From Lingula anatina (taxonomy: Eukaryota > Brachiopoda > Lingulata > Lingulida > Lingulidae), in assembly GCF_001039355.2 (NCBI RefSeq), contig NW_019776157.1:104577-141592 (forward strand): a stretch of 37,016 nt of DNA. Direction: 5' to 3'. Under the pieces are notes generated by a model that saw only the letters and a program-made list of their open reading frames with translations, was not told the origin of the DNA and ran no database searches. Shown in pieces: positions 32,087 through 37,016 of this stretch. A program made the position numbers and the translations under genes. Within the stretch, counting starts at the first letter, position 1. The number at the start of each line of letters is the position of its first letter.

Positions 32087-35000
32087 GTAAATATAAGTTT
32101 GATCATTTAAAATGATATTATCGTTGTACATGTTAATATCGGATAAAGGGACTTTGAAATTTAACTTCAGATAAAGGTTCCCTCGTGCAAAATATGGTTT
32201 ATGTCAGTTTCTTACAAGAATAATAGTTTGCTATCATCGATGAGGTCCTAGTACCGGTAGAATGGAATCCATTGCAAAATACAGGATATTAAGATCAGGG
32301 GTTCCTCCTCATAACTGAAAGTAAATTTCAGGTGAAATGTTTGTTATTTAAGGCATCTTGCAGTGCCTAGTTAGTAGTTAATGAAAGGTTTGAAAATTGG
32401 GGGTGGAGGGTACCCCACTCAACCCCCACCCACGCCTAGCCCCACTGAAAAGAAGAGCGCGAATAATCATTCTGTTTATTGTTAGTAGACATTATGCATG
32501 CCAAGTAGTAAAATGTGTATATTTGCTTCAGGGATCCAAATACACCCTCACCCTTGATCAACGGAAGTAGACCCCTTTGGCTGCCATACACGGTGGATAA
32601 CAAATATTATTTAGAATGGACTGCAAACCTGTCGCAGCAGTCTCTAAAGAAAAATCTCAGGCTCAGAGAAATGGTACTTTTGGTGGACGTGTTGGAGAAA
32701 ATGAGGAACAGTTTTGAAATAGCTGGTAAGGAGTAGGGTTCATCTGTTTTAGTGGCATATCTTCTATACTTGACGATTCTGGATTCTGTAACATGGTAAT
32801 TCTTTGCCGTGCAAAGCAAGGCAAATAAAAAACAATACACGGGGACATATTTGGGACACGGGGCTGGGAAACTGCTTGGCTTCGTTTAGTTGCTTTCCTT
32901 TATTAGCTGAAGGATAGGGGTAAGGGATACATGAATCTCCGAAGCTAAGGAGGCATTAAGCCTGTGTGCTCCCATTGTGCCCGGCGTAAGGCATCTACAA
33001 TGGGCTTCATTTGAAAAAAGGTAAAATTGTGTAAAACTGGGTGTCAGATATTAAGACAGGCACACAATTTCAGCGCTTGCAATAAACGTACATACGTCCC
33101 TGTTCTCTCTCTCTCTCTCTCTCTCGTTGCAAGCATCACAGAAAACGGTACGTCATATATTTTTTTTAATAAATGAACATTACCAACAGGATATATTTCA
33201 TTCCGCCTGAACTTAAAAGCTTATGCCAAATATTTAGAACATTTGGATTCATTTGATTGCATATATAATCACGTCTGGTTGACCACAATTGAACTTTATT
33301 GGACATATGTTTTGATTAAGGTCAATCCATACAACATGTTCAGCAAAACAACCCCAGGCTCAGAAACAGATTAAGAGAACGAATGACATTTGTGTTTTCT
33401 TTTTTTCAGTTCCCCCAGGCATGCTGTGTATGGTTACGGTAAGTTTATCATTAGGTTTATTCTAATTACAAGATTTGGAACTGAAGTAAAACATTACCGA
33501 TGTGTTCTGGAGATAATGGGTAAGAAAATTGTTGGCTTAGCAGTTTCCGCACGAGATTGTATTTGATCAATGAAAAACGCAAAGATGAATTTTGGCACTT
33601 TGGCAAAACTTGTTAATGTATATATGTGCGGAGGAAATTCTTTTCACTTGTACATTGATTATATAATCTGTTTTAATTTTCACCTGTGGTATTTCAATTT
33701 GCAATACACCCGTTCGTTAAAAAAGTAAATTAAAATGTGACCGTGGAATTTGATGGATCAGTTTTACTTTAGTCCTAAAAGCTTCCAGGCATGGAAGCCT
33801 GCCGCAAATTTTGCTCTGTTTCATATAGCGTACGTATACATGTAGTACCATAGTTCATATCAGAAATACCTGGTATACTACGCATGTCCTATCTGTTTTC
33901 GTTTACTTCAAATCAGAGTCACAGGGATTGAGTTCTCTTTTGGTTTCTTTATTTCTTTTATTTTTAATAAGTATATCATGACCCAAATTTGCCATCTTGA
34001 AAACAATCGAAAATTCGTTAATGCTAAAAAAACTTTTAAATCGAACACAGAAACTTACAATGGGTAGACAAGGGAATGAAATGAATATGTAAAACAGGGG
34101 CGGATTTAGGCTGTCTTCTGGGTCTTCTGAAAGACGGTCAGATTTTCAAGTTTACATTGACGGGTGTCTAATTTTTTCTGTCGGAAGACGGTCAAAAATG
34201 GAGGATGAATCAACAAAGATAATTTGGAAGACTGTCAGAAAATTTCTCTGGATCCGCCCTTGTAAAATGACAACTCTGCTTGGATACAATTTTTGAATGA
34301 ATGAATAATGTAAGCTTGGCATTTGGCAATAAGAGAAAATATCGAAAACGCGTTCCACAGAGCACTTGATTTACGGCAACATCTTAAACAGCTCGTGTCG
34401 TCTTCACTGAAAACTGGAATTCCGCCATCATGATTTATCCGACCGTATGCTACACATGTGCCCAGAAAGCACGATAAGAATCATATTACAGTGTTAGTAG
34501 TGTTACTAGAAGACCTGCGGTTGTTTAAATAATGTCCCGCCTAGGAAACGTAAATCACAATAACAAGAGATTAGAAGATCACCATGTCTTAATGCCCTGA
34601 CGAGTATACTACTGCTATTAGATCCTCTTCTAGGTATAATCTGTACGGAAAACTTCATGCTTGTCTGGGAAATTTCTCCCGAGAGTTAGCTGCAATGAGT
34701 GTGTATGCTTAGAGGTGCGAGTTTTTGATAGTGGTTAAACAGGGTATCATGGTCAACCTTTGTTCGTTATCAGAATCAAAAATAAAAATAATTCGAAAAA
34801 AAAACGTTAAAATCAGTAGATTTTCTTCAGGCTGTCAGCAATGCGACATAACAATCATTCAAATGAAGTTTACATTCGCGAATATTGTACATAAAGTCGT
34901 TTCAAAATCTATTTTTAGATTCTTAGAATCCTTAGAATCCTTTATTCCGGAAAAGGCCTTGTATAAATTGTTCGCTTTCGATAAACGTTGATTTTTTAAA

Positions 35001-35142
35001 ATAACGTTAATTTTTATATTTCCAGGAAAACATGAAACTGTTTTCTGTGATGCTCGGTGTTAGCGTTTTCTTCCTAGTTGCATTTCTGGTAATGCTGACA
35101 CTTTGGTGTAGACAGAGACGAGCGAGGCAATACGGCATGTGA
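30564..35142 (+). CDS. Membrane-anchored carboxylesterase/cholinesterase-family protein 2 (four exons)
   Basis: Coding exons are 30564-32086, 32532-32725, 33410-33438 and 35026-35142, with phases 2, 1, 0. The total is 1863 nt, giving 620 residues. Layout: signal peptide (about 1-19), type-B carboxylesterase fold (about 25-572), a ten-residue microexon linker VPPGMLCMVT, a transmembrane helix (about 587-608), and a short basic tail RQRRARQYGM. Triad: Ser229 in GNSAG, Glu357 in NDEF, His464 in VHMDEL; HGG at 148-150. The likely role is ester hydrolysis at the cell surface, substrate unknown. Like its paralogue on the minus strand, it lacks the choline-site Trp before MSEDC. Intron positions and phases are identical to esterase 1, showing duplication after this gene structure arose. 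All splice sites are GT-AG. Confidence 0.88.
32087..32531 (+). other. Intron 1 of esterase 2
   Basis: 445 bases, gtaaat to ttgcttcag. A CCCCACCC-rich patch lies near 32400-32445. No coding sequence. Confidence 0.7.
32532..32725 (+). CDS. Esterase 2, exon 2: C-terminal part of the hydrolase fold
   Basis: It completes Gly508 and continues DPNTPSPLINGSRPLWLPYT...YYLEWTANLS...LRLREMVLLVDVL, ending EIAG at donor gtaagg (phase 1). DPN followed by W-P-Y and YLE is the usual C-terminal signature of the family. Two glycosylation sites (NGS, NLS). It is four bases shorter in total than the esterase 1 counterpart through compensating indels. Confidence 0.85.
32726..33409 (+). other. Intron 2 of esterase 2
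   Basis: 684 bases with a (TC)11 run at 33104-33125 and a pyrimidine-rich acceptor ttctttttttcag. Nothing else recognised. Confidence 0.65.
33104..33125 (+). repeat. (TC)n microsatellite
   Basis: Eleven TC units in the sense orientation within the intron preceding the microexon. Esterase 1 has a sense-strand CT run on the other side of its microexon. Confidence 0.9.
33410..33438 (+). CDS. Esterase 2, 29-nt microexon
   Basis: It lies between a strong acceptor (tttctttttttcag) and strong donor (gtaagt). Entered in phase 1 (G|TT = Val), it reads V-P-P-G-M-L-C-M-V-T and leaves phase 0 into the transmembrane exon. It supplies the stalk between enzyme and membrane and contains a cysteine. Skipping it would shift the frame of the membrane exon. 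Confidence 0.8.
33439..35025 (+). other. Intron 3 of esterase 2, hosts a hAT-type MITE
   Basis: 1.6 kb, gtaagt to tttatatttccag. It contains the MITE at 34095-34262, a TACATGTA palindrome at 33837 and AT-rich sequence. An 88-codon open frame (34725-34991) has no recognised domain. Confidence 0.6.
34095..34262. mobile_element. hAT-type MITE
   Basis: The left end CAGGGGCGGATTTAGG and the reverse complement of the right end, CAAGGGCGGATCCAG, form short TIRs of the C(A)GGGGCGGAT type common among hAT elements. TGTAAAA flanks both sides (34088-34094 and 34261-34267). It fits an 8-bp duplication TGTAAAA(C/T) if the element starts at the A. About 166 bases, no coding capacity, internal GAAGACGGTCA/TCTTCTG repeats. 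Located in intron 3 of esterase 2. Confidence 0.72.
35026..35142 (+). CDS. Esterase 2, exon 4: transmembrane helix and tail
   Basis: Entry phase 0, ENMK then a hydrophobic helix (LFSVMLGVSVFFLVAFLVML...), TLWC at the membrane edge, the basic tail RQRRARQYGM and TGA at 35140-35142. The Arg-rich stop-transfer sets type I topology with the enzyme outside the cell. Confidence 0.88.
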   Translation, partial: ENMKLFSVMLGVSVFFLVAFLVMLTLWCRQRRARQYGM

Positions 35143-35612
35143 GCCTTTAGGAGCAGTGTTGTCAGTCAGCCAATCGCAGCATTATGATTTGAAATACACG
35201 TGGACCGGAAGGATACGGCAGACGAATACATGCATTAAGTGCTCACGTCAAATTTAAACTGCATTATAAATGTCATATCACATATAATAGGTGATAATGA
35301 AGAAAACACATTTCCAGGCGTGTAGGCTAAAAGTCGTAATGCCGAAAGAGGAATTAATCTGCAGTAAATTTGGCAGTGGAATGTCTTGTTATCATTGGAA
35401 ATCTTTCCCAGCGCATGAGAGGCGCTGCGTTAAAGGGATCGCTCTTGTATCACACTATACAAGAGAACAAGATCACGCGTGCTTAAATTATGTGTGAAAT
35501 GAACTGATAAGAAACTTGGAACGATCCATGTAATCACTTACGGAAAGGAATTTTAAAAGATTTCACACTTTCCCCCAGGGGGTTTTCTGAACAATAATTG
35601 GAACGACTGCAC

Positions 35613-35618
35613 ATTAAA
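35613..35618 (+). terminator. Possible polyadenylation signal of esterase 2
   Basis: ATTAAA about 470 bases after the stop, followed by TTTTTG and TGTATATATA sequence that could be a downstream element. AATAAA at 36040 is the alternative. Confidence 0.3.
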
Positions 35619-36078
35619 AGAAAGTTTTTGTACATTTTAGCCAAAGCGGCTGTATATATATTTATAACTGTAAATTGTTTCTCTTAAGTTAAAACAAATC
35701 TAGCTTGTGTAAACACTTCTCTTTGTGACAGTAAACTTTGACTTTGGTATATGCATAAATACAAGACTAAGCAAGAGATTAGTTGGGTAAACCAAATTAC
35801 GCCAAAGAAATCAACAAATAATACAATATATGTAATGCAAGCCAATAGCTATAATATGATTTTAATGAGGCTAGAGGCTGAGGTTAGAGATCTATAATTA
35901 TGTTTATGTTTGGCAGCCGCTTGTATATTCTGTCAAAAAAGTATCAAATGTCTATATTCGTAAAGATAACAATATATATCATATTAACCTCTGTACTCTA
36001 TATCAGCCTGTGACTCGGTGACTGAGATGGAATTTTTATAATAAAAACTATGAAACTGAACCTATTTAAAATAGCTAT

Positions 36079-36213
36079 TTATTTGTGCATAAGCACATAT
36101 TTGCTGAAACCGGGCATTGGCAGATTATTTGCATATTTTACCGACGAAATGGCCCCACCCATTACCAGCAATAGTACAGCGATGATAATTACAAACGTAC
36201 CAGAATACGTGAG
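36079..36213 (-). pseudogene. Possible remnant of a transmembrane terminal exon
   Basis: The minus strand reads LTYSGTFVIIIAVLLLVMGG followed by AISSVKYANN... and the end FSKYVLMHK-stop, with AATAAA overlapping the stop. This looks like the helix-plus-tail exons of the neighbouring genes. However, an in-frame TGA (36214-36216) lies immediately upstream, and no AG lies between it and the helix, so it cannot be spliced in by a normal acceptor. It is either a decayed exon of another gene entering from the right or a chance hydrophobic frame. Confidence 0.22.
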
Positions 36214-37016
36214 TCAAATGATCGTGATGTGTGCTTTGCTAAACCAAGTGCAATGGTTTTCTCCAAACAAAAAACGCATCAAATTAGATTCCGGCTCCAA
36301 ATCAGCAGACAAGAACAGAAACACACTGCAGGGTTGCCTGGTCCTTGCTTGAACGCATTACGCCATTTTAGGAGGCCCTATTGATTCCCAGTTTTTTCTC
36401 CCCTTCCACTTTTGCTTGGTCTTGACAATTTTACTTATGCAGTTCACCTTCCTATATGATGTAGTATATATTTTGCCTTGTCACAGTGTCCCTGATCCTT
36501 CCAAAATATGTATGAAAATATATATATATATAGGAAAGGATAAAACACTATTTATCTGGACTCCTTTTGATTAATATTAAATTACCATCACCACCACCAA
36601 TAAAACCATGGCAGTAGTTGAAATACCATGTGAGACATTAGATCTGCGCAGGTTGACATATTAAAATCATTTCTGTGCGTAAACCTTGTAGCTTTGCCGG
36701 GTTTATAACGACATTGTTGATGATCATAGCTAGTAATAAATATTGGACATAATTATCATATTAAGATATCATCATTTTTTTCTATTTGAAAATTTGAAGG
36801 TTCGCAGGAAGAGTGTTTCATCTGGCAGCTGCGTAGGTTAAGGGAATTTAGTCACTTTACTGCCTAACAGTTTTTAGTTGGCTGCAAGGAGGAATTCCAG
36901 AGAGCTGAGCGTGCTCTAAATAAATTGTAGATATTTTGATGTCGGTAGCATTTCCCTTTAATGGATAAACCTTCTTTCTTTTTTTAACTGGTATGTACTC
37001 TAGTATTGTACTTACT

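Larger units (their letters stand above)
35143..37016. other. 3' flank of esterase 2
   Basis: Mostly AT-rich 3' UTR or intergenic sequence. Possible poly(A) signals for esterase 2 are ATTAAA at 35613-35618 and AATAAA at 36040-36045. A short TA run lies at about 36518-36531. The only other item is a transmembrane-like minus-strand frame at 36079-36213, reported separately. Confidence 0.5.

Noticed and set aside
36050-36352. Plus-strand 100-codon frame with a hydrophobic start (MKLNLFKIAIYLCIS...)
   Set aside because: No domain or splice support, and it lies opposite a more protein-like minus-strand helix. The hydrophobic start may simply reflect AT-rich sequence.
1-37016. tRNA genes, CRISPR arrays or bacterial-type operons
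   Set aside because: No tRNA-like A and B boxes with cloverleaf potential and no regularly spaced short repeats. The gene structure is plainly eukaryotic.

Overview
The window is animal nuclear DNA. Coding sequence is sparse, broken by GT-AG introns, and sits in AT-rich sequence full of homopolymers, microsatellites and short non-autonomous transposons. No RNA gene, operon or CRISPR array was seen. Intron style, repeat density and repeated use of the palindromes TACATGTA and TAGGCCTA fit a marine invertebrate (mollusc, lancelet or hemichordate type). This placement is inference.

Left edge to 6 kb, minus strand: a possible 5' coding exon (222-339) of a gene running off the left edge, then a four-exon gene (5932 down to 1762). 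The latter appears to encode a small type I membrane protein: signal peptide, CUB-like domain, an 18-nt microexon, then a transmembrane and cytoplasmic exon. About 3.5 kb of non-coding sequence follows, holding a foldback element.

9.7-17.3 kb, minus strand, and 30.6-35.1 kb, plus strand: two paralogous carboxylesterase/cholinesterase-family genes arranged head to head, about 13.3 kb apart. Each has a ~1.5 kb first exon (signal peptide plus most of the alpha/beta-hydrolase fold), a ~195-nt exon finishing the fold, a microexon (20 or 29 nt), and a last exon with one transmembrane helix and a short basic tail. Intron phases are the same in both. I reconstructed proteins of 623 and 620 residues. 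Both keep a Ser-Glu-His triad (GNSxG, NDE, VHMDEL), so unlike neuroligins they look catalytically competent. They lack the choline-binding Trp expected of acetylcholinesterase. They are best described as membrane-anchored ectoenzymes of unknown substrate.

The 13 kb between the esterases, the introns and the right flank are repeat territory. They contain two hairpin elements with hammerhead-ribozyme-like loop motifs, a foldback element split by a perfect-TIR Tc1/mariner-type MITE at a TA, a hAT-type MITE, two near-identical poly(A)-tailed retroposon copies, a 30-bp minisatellite and a ~105-bp tandem repeat.

All three well-supported genes use the same modular ending: ectodomain, phase-1 intron, microexon, transmembrane exon. 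This suggests a local cluster of cell-surface proteins whose membrane anchoring could be changed by splicing. That last step is inference.
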